Shown: positions 34,911 to 44,395, numbered from the stretch's first letter. The stretch is 64,000 nt of DNA from Holophagales bacterium (GCA_016716705.1 JADJVF010000004.1:1-64000), one strand, 5' to 3'. Notes: a model not told the origin generated them from the letters alone. Translations and numbers: made by a program.

Positions 34911-35777
34911 CTAGAAGACGAGAGAGAGATAGACCATGGGGCCGCTGTACTTGTAGTCGAGCTTGACCGTCCGGTCGACCTGCTTCTCGATCGAGATGTC
35001 CATGTAGTCGTAGGCCGCCCCGAACCCGACGTTCTTCCAGGGGTAGTAGTCGAGCCCCGCCCTCCACTGCAGCGAACTGGCCTTCACGTTGTCGATGGTG
35101 GCCCCGGAGCCCCTGATCCGGGCGGTGGCGAGGAAGCCGGGGAGGAGCGTGTAGCGGAGCTGGGCTCCGATCGCCGGTACCGGAGCGGTCAGGCTCCGGT
35201 CCTCGCTGGAGAAGGACCCGCCGGTGGATCCGCCACCTCCGGAGACCGTCCCTGTTCCCTCGAACTGGGTCTTGTTGAAGAGCGCCGTGAGGCCAAGCTG
35301 CAGGCCGGCCTCGAACTCCGGCGTGTTCCAGAAGGAGTAGCCGTAGTAGAGCTCGGCGAGCGAGACCTTGAGCCGCGAGTCGAGCGTCGCCCCGGCGTGG
35401 TAGACCGTGTCCCCGATCGTGATGTCGCGGTCGATCGCGTGGTTCGCCTTGCGGTTCCAGCCCGTGTAGGCGAAGTCGAGCCGCCCGTGCCGGCCGAAAC
35501 GCCAGTAGCCGTCCGCCCGGAAATTGGCCTGGTCCGAGCTCAGCCCGAGGTCGTCCTCGAGGTTCACTTCGGTTCCCAGTCCCGTTGTCTCGGAGTCGAT
35601 GCGAACCGTCGTCTCGAACTTCTGGAAGAAGCCGCCGATGTCGAGGCGGAACCGTTCGTCCATTCCCTTGACGGCGACCCAGTTCGTCGAGCCCTGGGCC
35701 TGCCCTTGCCGGGCGCCGAGGAGCAGGAGGAGAACGGCAGCCGAAGCGACGAGAGCGAAAGCGCGATGGGATCTCAT
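34911..35777 (-). CDS. Outer-membrane beta-barrel protein
   Basis: 288-residue secreted protein. A signal peptide ends at GARQGQAQG. Repeated amphipathic strands with aromatic edges follow (GRLDFAYTGWNRKAN, LAELYYGYSFWNTPEFEAGLQLGL, VGFGAAYDYMDISIEKQVDR) and the protein ends in Phe (MVYLSLVF), the usual signal for barrel insertion. A Gly/Ser-rich loop (VSGGGGSTGGSFSSE) is near the middle. It is divergent from the AraC-type regulator gene, with 256 bases between them that contain repeated GGGAATCCC sites. Function unknown. Confidence 0.72.
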   Translation of the reverse strand: MRSHRAFALVASAAVLLLLLGARQGQAQGSTNWVAVKGMDERFRLDIGGFFQKFETTVRIDSETTGLGTEVNLEDDLGLSSDQANFRADGYWRFGRHGRLDFAYTGWNRKANHAIDRDITIGDTVYHAGATLDSRLKVSLAELYYGYSFWNTPEFEAGLQLGLTALFNKTQFEGTGTVSGGGGSTGGSFSSEDRSLTAPVPAIGAQLRYTLLPGFLATARIRGSGATIDNVKASSLQWRAGLDYYPWKNVGFGAAYDYMDISIEKQVDRTVKLDYKYSGPMVYLSLVF

Positions 35778-35891
35778 AGATCCTTCCTTTCAGTTCGGGG
35801 GGACCCTTTTTCCGTGGCGGTCGTCGCCGGAAGCTGGGTACTTGTCCATGACGAGAATAAGGCTAGGCCGACCCTGGAGGGAAGGAACTGG

Positions 35892-36021
35892 GGGAATCCC
35901 GAGGCACGCTGCTCGGAATATACGTGCCTTGTCCCGCGGTCCGGAAGAAGGGCAGGCTGGGGGATTTTCGGACGGGAGACCGGTACTTTTCCGAGGTCAC
36001 AGCTCGGGAATCCCCGACTAG
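35892..36021. promoter_or_regulatory. Two GGGAATCCC sites between divergent genes (candidate operators)
   Basis: GGGAATCCC occurs at 35892-35900 and again at 36006-36014 in the 256-base gap between the outer-membrane protein gene and the AraC-type gene. With flanks, GGGGAATCCCGAG and CTCGGGAATCCCC form an inverted repeat with one mismatch, about 100 bases apart. The second copy lies 20 bases before the AraC start codon. Spacing suits autoregulation by a dimeric activator. The rest of the gap shows nothing I recognise. Confidence 0.35.
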
Positions 36022-36033
36022 CGTTCCGACCGG

Positions 36034-37113
36034 ATGAAGGAGACCGACTCCTCCGTGCGAAGACGGCCAGGTACTCAGCCAGCGGCCAGCGTGCCGGTGC
36101 GGGCGCAGCTCGAATCCTGGACCCGGATGTTCGATGCGCTCGAGGACCTGCGCCTGGACGGGTACATCGTGTCCCGCGAGAGCCGGCCCTGGCAGCTCGC
36201 CTCCTACCGGCTGGGCGATGCCCTCCTGCAGCACGGTGTCGACGGCGCACCGCACGTCTCCGCGGGGCGGTTCGCTCCCGACCGGGTTGGCTTCCTCCTG
36301 GCGGGCGGCGGGTCCTCCGGCTGTTTCTGCAACGGGCACGAGCTCGACGCCGGATCGCTCTACCGCTGGAGCCCCGGAGCGGACGTCACGCTGAACGCCC
36401 GGCAGCCGGGCGAGTGGTTCGCCCTTTCCGCCCCCCCCGAAGCCGAAGCCCGGGTCGCCGCGGCGGTGTCGGCAGGAGAAAGGGTAGAACCACGGCTCTC
36501 CACGGGCCTCGTGAAGGCGTCTCCCGACGGGATGGCGGCTCTGCGAAGGCTCCTCGACGAGATAGCGGCCGTCTTCGAGAGGGCGGGAGTGGAGGGAATC
36601 CCGGAACAGGCGGCCCGGCAGCTCGGCGAGGAGCTCCTCGGCGCCGTCGTCCGCCTCTCGAGCGAGAGTCCCGGGCCCTCCCGGCCGTCACGCGGCCCGA
36701 GGGTCGACCGCCGCCTCGTCGTCCGGCGAGTCGAGGAGATCTTCGCGGCAACGTCGTCTCAGCCCGTCTACGTTTCGTCGCTCTCGGAGGCGCTCGGAAT
36801 CCCGGAGCGGACGCTTCGCCACGTCTTCGCCGAGCAGTACGGGGAGGGCCCCACGAGGTTGCTCCGGAGCCGGCGGCTCTGTCAGGTACACAGGGCCCTT
36901 CTCGACGCGCCCGTGGGAGCCCACGTCGCCGAGATCGCGGAGAACTTCGGGTTTCGGCACCTTGGGCAGTTCGCCGCGGACTACCGAGAGCTCTTCGGCG
37001 AGCTTCCCTCGGAGACGATCCGGCGGGCTCCATCCCTGGCGGGCGAGCTGACGGGCCTCTCGCAGCGCTTGCGCCACGGGCCTCCCGCCGTCGAGATGCT
37101 CCCGGCCTGCTGA
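36034..37113 (+). CDS. AraC-family transcription regulator
   Basis: Regulator of 359 residues. The C-terminal part has the AraC double helix-turn-helix: VSSLSEALGIPERTLRHVFAEQYGEGPTRLLRSRRL and AEIAENFGFRHLGQFAADYRELFGELPSETIRR. The N-terminal 220 residues form a sensing domain of the type seen in AraC_binding_2 proteins (RAQLESWTRMFDALEDL, LAGGGSSGCFCNGHEL). The protein is the only plus-strand gene in a long minus-strand run and is divergent from an outer-membrane protein gene, its most likely target. No good Shine-Dalgarno precedes ATG 36034. Effector unknown. Confidence 0.85.
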   Translation: MKETDSSVRRRPGTQPAASVPVRAQLESWTRMFDALEDLRLDGYIVSRESRPWQLASYRLGDALLQHGVDGAPHVSAGRFAPDRVGFLLAGGGSSGCFCNGHELDAGSLYRWSPGADVTLNARQPGEWFALSAPPEAEARVAAAVSAGERVEPRLSTGLVKASPDGMAALRRLLDEIAAVFERAGVEGIPEQAARQLGEELLGAVVRLSSESPGPSRPSRGPRVDRRLVVRRVEEIFAATSSQPVYVSSLSEALGIPERTLRHVFAEQYGEGPTRLLRSRRLCQVHRALLDAPVGAHVAEIAENFGFRHLGQFAADYRELFGELPSETIRRAPSLAGELTGLSQRLRHGPPAVEMLPAC

Positions 37114-37126
37114 TGGGACGAACGCC

Positions 37127-37777
37127 TCAGAGCTCGACGAGGCCGTGCTTGATGGCGAAGTGGGTCAGCTCGGCGTTGGTGCGAAGGCCCAGCGTCTCCA
37201 TGATCTGGTACTTGTGAAACTCCACCGTCCTCGCCGAGATCGTCAGGGTCGAGGCGATCTCCTTGGCGGAACGCCCCTCCGCCAGGAGCTGGAGGACCTG
37301 CCGCTGGCGCGGCGTGAGGGAAGCGATCGGGTCGGCGGCCCTCTCCGGCCCCTCCTTCATGGATTCCAGGACCTCGCCCGCGAGCTGGGGCGTGAGGTAG
37401 GTCTTTCCCGCGAGCGCGGCGCGGATCGCGGTGACGAGCTCGGCCGGCGCGGAGTGCTTGAGGACGAAGCCCGACGCCCCGGCGTCGAGCGCGCGCCGCG
37501 CGTAGGCGACGTCCCGGTGCATCGTGAGAAAGACGACGGGGACACGGTTGCCCTCCTGCCGGAGCTGCACCAGGGCCTCGATGCCGTTCAGGTGGGGCAT
37601 GGCGATGTCGGCGACGATGACGTCCGGACGGAGCGTCCGGGCCGCCTCGACCAGGGCACGTCCGTCCTCCACCACGTCGACGAGGTCGAAGTCCGGAGCG
37701 AGAAGGCTCTTCAGCCCCTCCGCCACGAGGCGGTGGTCGTCGGCGAGCAGGACTCGCGGGCGGCGGGTTTGGCTCAT
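37127..37777 (-). CDS. NarL/LuxR-type response regulator
   Basis: Two-domain response regulator of 216 residues. The receiver has VLLADDHRLVAEGL, the phospho-acceptor Asp in VIVADIAMPHLNG, FLTMH and the Lys in FVLKHS. The output domain is a LuxR helix-turn-helix (LTPRQRQVLQLLAEGRSAKEIASTLTISARTVEFHKYQIMETLGL). Such regulators pair with HisKA_3 kinases, and the kinase at 31563-33550 is of that type though four genes away. The gene is convergent with the AraC-type gene with only 13 bases between the stops. Confidence 0.92.
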   Translation of the reverse strand: MSQTRRPRVLLADDHRLVAEGLKSLLAPDFDLVDVVEDGRALVEAARTLRPDVIVADIAMPHLNGIEALVQLRQEGNRVPVVFLTMHRDVAYARRALDAGASGFVLKHSAPAELVTAIRAALAGKTYLTPQLAGEVLESMKEGPERAADPIASLTPRQRQVLQLLAEGRSAKEIASTLTISARTVEFHKYQIMETLGLRTNAELTHFAIKHGLVEL

Positions 37778-37840
37778 CGCGTGATTATCCCCGGGCTGGC
37801 CGGAATCTTTCGTCGAGTCACGGCGCCCCGCCGCCCCCCG

Positions 37841-37859
37841 CCCGGGCCCCCCGGGCCCG
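37841..37859 (-). terminator. GC-only hairpin between outer-membrane and NarL genes
   Basis: Two GGGCCC blocks separated by three C bases lie in a nearly pure G/C stretch (37820-37910) between the stop of the outer-membrane protein gene and the start of the response regulator gene. Strong folding is certain, but there is no T-run and the exact structure is ambiguous. It may weaken read-through into the regulator gene. Confidence 0.3.
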
Positions 37860-37904
37860 TCGGAGCCACTCCGCCAGGGGGGGCCGGGCCGGCCCCGCCG
37901 CCCG

Positions 37905-38531
37905 TCAGAACTCCATCGCGAGGGACACGATCACCGTTGGTTCGTCGTCGGGGTTCATCACGTAGACGGTGGCGGTCGCCGAGCCGAAGGAGAACCCGGC
38001 CATGAGCCCTCTCTGGAGGTCGCGGTCGCTCTCGTAGGCGCGCGTCCGCTGCGTCGCAAACCCGAGCCGGACCCACTCCGCGGGTGACACCGTCAGCTCG
38101 GACCAGTTGTAGAAGAAGCTCCCCTCCGAACCGGCGAAGTCGAATACGTACTCGCCCTCGCTGTAGAGCTCCAGCGACTTCCAGGTCAGCGCGCCCTTGT
38201 ACCCCGGCGCAAGGCCGTCGACGTCGCCGAAGACGAGGCCGACGATCGGGGTGACCTCCCACTCGAGCTCCGCTCCCCCGCTGAAGTTCACCCCGACCCA
38301 GGCCGAGCCCGTGTCCGGCGCCTCGTACTGCCAACGCGCTTCGAGGTGGAGCTTCCCCCGGTCCGCCGTGACGACGGGGACGAGGAAGTCGTCGTCCTCC
38401 GGGACGAAGTAGCCGTAGGCGGCCGCGGCAAAGGACCATCCTTCGCCTCTGCTTGCTACCTGCTGGCCGAGAGCTGGCGCGGCGAGGCCGAGCGCGAGGA
38501 CGGCGAGGAATGACCGGACGGGTCGCGCCAC
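37905..38531 (-). CDS. Probable outer-membrane barrel protein
   Basis: 208-residue secreted protein. The signal peptide is RSFLAVLALGLAAPALGQQ after a GTG start at 38531. The mature part has repeated strands (KLHLEARWQYEAPDTGSAW, ELEWEVTPIVGLVFG, VRLGFATQRTRAYESDRDL, ATVYVMNPDDEPTVIVSLAMEF) and ends in Phe. It begins two bases after the stop of the VIT-like gene. Four acidic residues follow FVPEDDD near the N-terminus. I do not recognise a specific family. Confidence 0.65.
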   Translation of the reverse strand: MARPVRSFLAVLALGLAAPALGQQVASRGEGWSFAAAAYGYFVPEDDDFLVPVVTADRGKLHLEARWQYEAPDTGSAWVGVNFSGGAELEWEVTPIVGLVFGDVDGLAPGYKGALTWKSLELYSEGEYVFDFAGSEGSFFYNWSELTVSPAEWVRLGFATQRTRAYESDRDLQRGLMAGFSFGSATATVYVMNPDDEPTVIVSLAMEF

Positions 38532-38533
38532 GC

Positions 38534-39170
38534 TCAGCCTCCGAGCGCCATGGTGAGGCTGACGAGGGCCGCGCCCAGCAGGACCATCACGATCCCGGTG
38601 ACCCAGGGTCGGGCATTCGCGAGGCGGCCGAAGGCGTAGCCCGTCAGGAACATCATCGTGACGGCGATGCCGTTGGAGACGCGCAGCGCGAGGTGGGCGT
38701 CACGCATGAAGACGAACGGAAGGACGACCGGGATCGTCGAGACGAAGACGAGGAGGAAGACGGCCACGGCGCCGCGCCAGCCTCACTCGGCGTGGAGCCC
38801 GGGGCCGCTCGGCAGCTCCGCCATCGAGCCGAGGAAGGTGCACGCGGACTCTCTCGAGGCGTCCGTCGGGTCAGCGCGACGGCCACGGCGAGGGAAGGAA
38901 TCGCGTCCGCGATCGGCCGTCGGCCCACTTCCGGCGTCGCGGCCTGGCGCACCTCGAGGACGGTTTTCGCCCTCTGCGCCCGGTCGGTGAGGCACCCCAT
39001 CAGGTACATGATCGCGTCGATCAGCCCCCATGCCAGGTTGCAGCCGATCGCCCCGACGAGCATCGCGCGGATCTCCGCACGGCCCGACTCGGCGGCGCTC
39101 AGCGACCCGGTAAAGGTGAGCACCATGATCAGCCGAAAGGCACCTCCAGGACACGGCTCGATCGGCTTTC
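38534..39170 (-). pseudogene. VIT1/CCC1-like membrane protein, disrupted by several indels
   Basis: Remains of a vacuolar-iron-transporter-like membrane protein. LIMVLTFTGSLSAAESGRAEI and IGCNLAWGLIDAIMYLMGCL are the family's N-terminal part, and VFLLVFVSTIPVVLPFVFMRDAHLALRVSN followed by WVTGIVMVLLGAALVSLTMALGG are its C-terminal helices. These pieces lie in different frames: breaks are needed at about 39135 (one base missing between PFG and LIM), about 38880 and about 38790, and a TGA stands in the last frame. No start codon can be chosen. Three hits in one 210-codon gene are more than in its neighbours, so true decay is possible, but sequence errors cannot be excluded. Confidence 0.6.
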
Positions 39171-39291
39171 CAGGGCGCGCTTAAGCCGGCGTCTCCCTGC
39201 GCCGCCGTCCTCTGTCGGCCGTCCCGCCTGTCCTGTCCATCCGCTCCTCCCAGGGCCGCCGATACGCCGCTGGGACTCCCCGCCCCTCGGC

Positions 39292-40470
39292 TCAGAACAG
39301 GCTTCCCGCCACGACGTAGATCGCGTACTCCTCGGGGCCCTTCGCCACGTCGATCCCCGCCTGGAGACCGAGCCGCCTCGCGAGGAGGTAGCGAAAGCCG
39401 AACCCTCCGGCGTTCACGCTCTCACCTTCCTTCGAGAGGCCCGGCGCGTCGTCGGTCCAGCCGGCGCCCGCGAAGGCGACGACCCACCAGCGCTTCCAGA
39501 CGTTCCAGCGCACCTCGCCGTCGACGGAGGCCGCCGTCTCGCCCTGGTAACGCATGACCGGGATTCCCTTCAGCGAGATGAACGGGAGCGCGTAAAAGGG
39601 CGGGTCTCCCGAGACCCCCTGCCCCTGGAGCCGCGCGGCGAGGACGAAGCGGGGGCTCGGATCCCAGTAAAACCTCGCCGTGCCGGTGTAGCGCTCGAAG
39701 TCGTTATCCCCCCCGAGCCAGGAGCCGAGGAACATCGCGGAGGCCTTCACGTTGACACCGCTGCTCGGCGTCAGCGTGTTGTTCCGTGTGTCCCACTCGA
39801 CGAAGGGGCCCGAGGCCCGACTCGGTCGAGTCGAACTCGGCCTTCGGGATCCCGGCGGGGGCCTCCGGCAGCTCAAGCCCGGCCGTCGTGTCGACGTACG
39901 CGAACTGGAGCCCGCCGAAGAGGTCGGTGTTCCCGACCCGGCGCCCGAGCTCCTGGTAGATCGCCAGCCGTCCGCAGGTGAACCCGAAGGCCCGCTCGTT
40001 CGAGCCGTAGTAGTCGAGCGTCAGGGAGAGTCTCGAGACTGCCCCCTTGTAGCGCCAGCGGTCCTCCTTGAAGTGCCCGATGTACCCGGCAAACACGGCC
40101 CAGGTCCCGTTCTCGGTGAGTCCCCCGCCGACCGCGGCGATGTCAGGTGGGATCGGCTTTCCGCTCGGTCCCGGCGCCTTCGGGTGAGCCCCCGCGCCCC
40201 TCCGCCGCGGAAGTTGACGAGCGCAAGGGCCGCGCCGTAGCCGACGGCCGGCTCGGTGATCGGGACGGGGATGGGGAGAATGCCGGTCCTCGTGGCGAGC
40301 CAGCCGCTCAGGTCGATGGCGCCGTCCTCGGGGTCGCGGAAGAACGACGGCCTGGCCGCCGCGGGCTCCTCGGCCGCGACCGCGGACGCCAGCAGGAGGG
40401 CGAGGAGGACGAGGAGGCCCTGGAGCCGCCAACGGAGACGCCGGGCATCGGTCCTCCAGTCTCTCCGCAT
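39292..40470 (-). CDS. Surface-antigen/BamA-like outer-membrane barrel, two frameshifts
   Basis: Outer-membrane protein of about 392 residues. The N-terminus has a signal peptide (LLVLLALLLASAVAAEEP) and then ILPIPVPITEPAVGYGAALALVNF, typical of proteins with a C-terminal Omp85/D15 barrel. Later strands include YYGSNERAFGFTCGRL, DFERYTGTARFYWDPSPRFVLAARLQGQ, GFGFRYLLARRLGLQAGIDVAKGPEEYAIYVVAGSLF. The frame breaks in G/C runs at about 40200 and at about 39808 (GGCCCC, where one C is extra before FVEWDT). Its ATG overlaps the SulP stop (TGATG at 40470), so it is translated together with that transporter. Confidence 0.72.
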
Positions 40471-42182
40471 CAGGCCTTCGCCGTCGCGGCGAGCGAGCCC
40501 GCCTTCTCCAGGAGCGCGGGGAACTGCGTCACGGCCTGCTCCAGGTTGAAGAACATCCGCTCGCGTCCGAGCGTGACGCCGAGCGAGGAGCGGTCGACGA
40601 TGTCGCGGACGTTGTGGTTGAGGGAGGCGAGACAGAGGAGGATCCCGCGACCCCTCATCGATTCCTCGGCCTCGATGAGGACCTTCAGGGCCGAGTACTC
40701 GAGGTCGATGAGCGGCCGGCAGTCGATCACGAGGACGCGGGGCTGCGCCGTCTCGGCGAGAGCCGCGAGGGCGTCGCTCGCGTTTTTCACGTTCAGGAAG
40801 AAGAGGCGCCCGACGATCCTCACGAGGAGGACCCCCGGGAAGGCCTCGTCCTCGGGGTGCTCGGGCGAGACGTGGCGGAAGTAGGGCGTTCCGGGTTTGC
40901 GCCGGACCTCGTAGACCGGGGGCCTGACCGCCTGCGCGGCGAGCGCGACGAGGGAGACGACGACGGCGACGAGGATCCCCTTCAGCGTCCCGAGAACGAC
41001 GACTCCGGCCGTCGCGGCGAGCGCCCAGAGGAGCTCGGTTCTCCGGATCCTCGCGATCGCGCGGAAGTCGCCGACCTTGATGAGCGGGATCGAGGTCGCG
41101 ACGACGACGGCCGCGAGCGCGGCCGACGGCATCAGGCCCAGGAGCGGCGCGAGGAAGAGGAGCGTCGCCAGGGCGCCGAGGGCGCCGACCGCGCCGCAGA
41201 GCTGGGTCTTCGCGCCGGCGCTTCGGCTGACCGCCGACTGCGACGTCCCGCCACCCGAGGGCATGCAGCCGAAGAACCCGCCAGCGACGTTCGCCGCGCC
41301 GAGAGCGACGAGCTCCCGGTCGGGATCGGGTTGCGGCTCGCCCTTCCCGCGGAAAGCGCGGCCGACGGCGGCCGTCTCGATGAAGCTCATCAGCGCAATG
41401 CCCATCGCTCCCGGCCAGAGCTCCTCGACGAGGGAGAGGTTCGGCAGCGTGAGGGGCGGGAACCCGGCCGGTACGTCGCCGACCGTCGCGACGCCCAGGG
41501 CTGCGAGGCCGAGCGCGCTCGAGGCCGCGATGGCCAGGGCGACTGCGAGAAGCGGACCGGGGAGCTTCGGGGCGAGGCGCTCGAGGAAGAAGATCCCCGC
41601 GAGGAGCCCCGCGCCGACGAGGAGCGTCGGGACGTGGACCTCGCCGAGGTGCCGGAAGACCGAGACCAGGTCCCGGAGCCAACCCGCCTTCGTGATGTGG
41701 ACGCCGAGAAGCTTCGGAAGCTGGTCGACGATGATGACGAGGCCGATCCCTGCCTTGAAGCCCGTGAGGACCGGGTCCGAGATCAGGTTCGCGACGGCTC
41801 CGAGGCGGAGGAGGCGCGCGACGAGGAGGATCGCGCCGACGACGACCGACAGGGTCGCCGCGACCGTCAGCGGCGAGACCCCACTCCCCTCGGGCGCCAG
41901 CGTCGAGACCTGGGCGCCCGCGAGGATCGCGATCGTCGTCGTCGTGCTGATGCTCAGCGGCCGCGAGGCGCCGAGGAGGGCGTAGAGGACCGCCGGGACG
42001 AACGCCGTGGCGAGGCCCGCCTGGAGCGGCAACCCGGCGATCGTGGCGAAGGCGAGAGCCTTCGGCACGACGACGGCGGCGGACGTGACCCCGGCGACGA
42101 CGTCGGCCGTCAGCCACTCCTTGCGATACGCCGGGACCCAGTCGAGCACCGGCCACCGCGTCTCGGTCTTCGCGTCGCTCAT
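40470..42182 (-). CDS. SulP-family anion transporter with STAS domain
   Basis: 570-residue transporter, intact. The start ATG 42182 has an ideal AAGGAGGT five bases upstream. About eleven membrane segments are seen; VVVPKALAFATIAGLPLQAGLATAFVPAVLYALLG is the family start signature, and FFGCMPSGGGTSQSAVSRSAGAKTQL the central one. A C-terminal STAS domain begins at VLLVRIVGRLFFLNVKNA and includes VLVIDCRPLIDLEYSALKVL. It is only distantly like the SulP protein at 25756-27530. The following gene encodes an outer-membrane barrel and is translationally coupled. Confidence 0.9.
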   Translation of the reverse strand: MSDAKTETRWPVLDWVPAYRKEWLTADVVAGVTSAAVVVPKALAFATIAGLPLQAGLATAFVPAVLYALLGASRPLSISTTTTIAILAGAQVSTLAPEGSGVSPLTVAATLSVVVGAILLVARLLRLGAVANLISDPVLTGFKAGIGLVIIVDQLPKLLGVHITKAGWLRDLVSVFRHLGEVHVPTLLVGAGLLAGIFFLERLAPKLPGPLLAVALAIAASSALGLAALGVATVGDVPAGFPPLTLPNLSLVEELWPGAMGIALMSFIETAAVGRAFRGKGEPQPDPDRELVALGAANVAGGFFGCMPSGGGTSQSAVSRSAGAKTQLCGAVGALGALATLLFLAPLLGLMPSAALAAVVVATSIPLIKVGDFRAIARIRRTELLWALAATAGVVVLGTLKGILVAVVVSLVALAAQAVRPPVYEVRRKPGTPYFRHVSPEHPEDEAFPGVLLVRIVGRLFFLNVKNASDALAALAETAQPRVLVIDCRPLIDLEYSALKVLIEAEESMRGRGILLCLASLNHNVRDIVDRSSLGVTLGRERMFFNLEQAVTQFPALLEKAGSLAATAKA

Positions 42183-42413
42183 CCCGGACCTCCTTGGCGC
42201 CGACGCGAGGAGCAGATCCAGGTCGCTGTCAGCGCTCCGCGCTTCCTCGCGGCTTCTGCTTGTTCGTCCGACCGATTCTCGCTCCCGGGGTGATCTCCGC
42301 ACCGGGAATTCGGGGACTCTTGCGCGACATCGGAAAACGGCAAACGGGCCCGGACAGGCTTCTGGCCGCGACCCCGGAACTACAATGGACCGATGCGCAA
42401 AGGAGGCAGACCG

Positions 42414-43360
42414 ATGGGGAACCGGGATTCGAGAACGGCGGGACTCGCGGCGTGCGCCGCGTCGGCGCTCGTCGCTCTCGCCGCGCTGTTTTCGCCCGCT
42501 GCCGCCCTTGCGCAGGAGCTCGAACCCCGCGCCTATTCGCCCACCCCGGTCGGGGCGAACTTCCTGCTCGCTGCCTGGTCGTACCAGACGGGCGAGATCC
42601 TCTTCGACCCCTCCCTCCCCTTTTCGGACGTCGAGGCGCGAATCAACGGCGTGGTGGGCGGCTACGGCCGCTCCTTCTCCTTCGCGGGCCGGACCGCCAC
42701 CGCAGCCATCGCCATTCCCTACGCCTGGGGTCCGATCGACGGGAACGTGGCGGAGCAGTACACGAAAATCCGGCGCTCCGGCCTCGGGGACCCGCGCCTC
42801 CGCTTCGTCGTGAACCTGATCGGAGGACCCGCCCTGTCGCTCGGCGAGTTCAGGACGCGGAAGCCGGAGACGACGCTCGGCGCAAGCCTCGTCGTCGTGG
42901 TCCCCACCGGCCAGTACTCGAACGAGAAGCTCATCAACATCGGTTCAAACCGATGGGCGTTCAAGCCGGAGGTCGGCCTCTCCCATCCGATCGGGAGGTG
43001 GACGCTCGAGGCGGCCGCGGGTGTGTGGCTCTTCACGGACAACACCGCCGCGTATCCGGGAACGGTCGAGCGCTCGCAGGACCCGCTCGCCTCCTTCCCT
43101 TCCAGGCGCACGTCGGCTACACCGTCCGGCCGGGACTCTGGATAGCCGGCGACGCCACCTACTACACCGGCGGACGGACCTACGCCGACGGCGTGCCTGG
43201 GAACACCCGGCAGGCGAACAGCCGGGCCGGCCTCACGGCCTCCGTGCCGTTCGCCCGGACGCACTCGGTCAAGGTCTCGATCTCCACCGGCGTCTCGGCC
43301 CGCGTCGGCACGCGCTTCGACTCGTACGGCATTGCCTACCAGTACCTCTGGTTCGACTGA
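42414..43360 (+). CDS. Outer-membrane protein, Phenol_MetA_deg-like transporter, frameshifted
   Basis: Secreted protein of about 315 residues. ATG 42414 has AGGAGG seven bases before it and is preferred to the ATG at 42393. The signal peptide is SALVALAALFSPAAALAQE. The segment YSPTPVGANFLLAAWSYQTGEILFDPSLPFSDV is typical of the MetA-pathway phenol-degradation transporter family. Later strands include RWAFKPEVGLSHPIGRWTLEAAAGVWLF. The frame shifts at about 43098, after DPLASF, and continues as QAHVGYTVRPGLWIAGDATYYTGG to the stop at 43360. It is divergent from the SulP gene. Substrate unknown. Confidence 0.8.
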
Positions 43361-43374
43361 GGCGTGAAGGGGCT

Positions 43375-43461
43375 CCGCCTCCGGGCAGCCTCAGCGTGGA
43401 GGCGGCAGGAGGGCTCCACCCGAGAGACGGAATGGCCCGGACGGACGGAACCATCCGGGCC
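43375..43461. terminator. Two hairpins between convergent genes
   Basis: CCGCCTCC (43375-43382) pairs with GGAGGCGG (43398-43405), and GGCCCGGA (43434-43441) pairs with TCCGGGCC (43454-43461). They fill the 120-base gap between the convergent outer-membrane and polyphosphate kinase genes and are the only termination signals there. Confidence 0.5.
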
Positions 43462-43481
43462 GTCCCGTACCGGCGAAGTCG

Positions 43482-44303
43482 TCAGTACTTCTCTTCGACG
43501 TACTTGAACGGGTGCTTCGTCTCCTCGTAATCGCCCGGCTTCTGGCGTTTCGGGAGCTTCACCTTCTTCTCCTTGATCTCCTCGTAAGGAACCCGGGCAA
43601 GGAAATCCGAGATGATGTTGAGGCGGGCCTTCTTCTTGTCGTCGGAGCGCGCCACGAACCAGGGCGCGAAGTCGGTGTCGGTCGCCTCGAACATGTCGTC
43701 CCGGGCGCGAGAGTAGTCGTACCAGCGGCAGTACGACTTCAGGTCCATCGAGGTGAGCTTCCAGGTCTTCCGGCCGTCGTCGATGCGCCCCTTCAGGCGC
43801 CGGGTCTGCTCCTCCGGGGTCACCTCGAGCCAGTACTTGACGAGGATGATCCCCGCTTCGACCATCGCCCTCTCGACGAAGGGGACCGCGCCCAGGAACT
43901 TCTTGACCTTGTCCATGGGCGTGAACCCCATGACGCGCTCGACGCCGGCCCGGTTGTACCAGCTCCGGTCGAAGATCACGACCTCGCCGGCCGCGGGGAA
44001 GTGCGCCATGTATCGCTGGATGTACATCTGGGTCTTCTCACGCTCACTCGGCGCCGGCAGTGCGACGACCCGGAAGACCCGGGGGCTGACCCGCTCGGTG
44101 ATCGCCTTGATCGTGCCCCCCTTGCCAGCCCCGTCGCGCCCCTCGAAGACGACGCAGACCTTGAGCCCCTTCGCGACGACCCACTTCTGGAGCTTCACCA
44201 GCTCGACGTGGAGGCGCTCGAGCTCCTTGTCGTAACCCTTGCGGCCGAGCTTCCCGTCGCCCTCCGCCTTCGCCTCGCCAGCCGCCTTCTTCTTCTTTGC
44301 CAT
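43482..44303 (-). CDS. ppk2: Polyphosphate kinase 2 family protein
   Basis: 273-residue PPK2, which moves phosphate between polyphosphate and nucleotides. Walker A is FEGRDGAGKGGTIKAI, followed by LPAPSEREKTQMYIQRYMAHFP, the Walker B-like VVIFDRSWYNRAGVERVMGF, and the lid region DDGRKTWKLTSMDLKSYCRWYDYSRARDDMF. Length and motifs are those of single-domain class I PPK2. The start ATG 44303 precedes a lysine-rich tail (MAKKKKAAGEAKAEGDGK) and has a purine-rich site before it. It follows the glutaminase gene on the same strand. Direction of the reaction and the preferred nucleotide cannot be read from sequence alone. Confidence 0.92.
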   Translation of the reverse strand: MAKKKKAAGEAKAEGDGKLGRKGYDKELERLHVELVKLQKWVVAKGLKVCVVFEGRDGAGKGGTIKAITERVSPRVFRVVALPAPSEREKTQMYIQRYMAHFPAAGEVVIFDRSWYNRAGVERVMGFTPMDKVKKFLGAVPFVERAMVEAGIILVKYWLEVTPEEQTRRLKGRIDDGRKTWKLTSMDLKSYCRWYDYSRARDDMFEATDTDFAPWFVARSDDKKKARLNIISDFLARVPYEEIKEKKVKLPKRQKPGDYEETKHPFKYVEEKY

Positions 44304-44395
44304 CGTCGCTCCCTTTCCTGCCGCGTCGCCGGCTCCCGGCGGGCGGACTCGATCATCTCCCATCGTCCCCGGGCCCGGCGGTCCGGGTGCGGGCC

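Noticed and set aside
38780..38800. In-frame TGA of the VIT-like gene as a selenocysteine codon
   Set aside because: The position is not a redox site in this family, there is no convincing SECIS-like hairpin, and the gene has other frame breaks.
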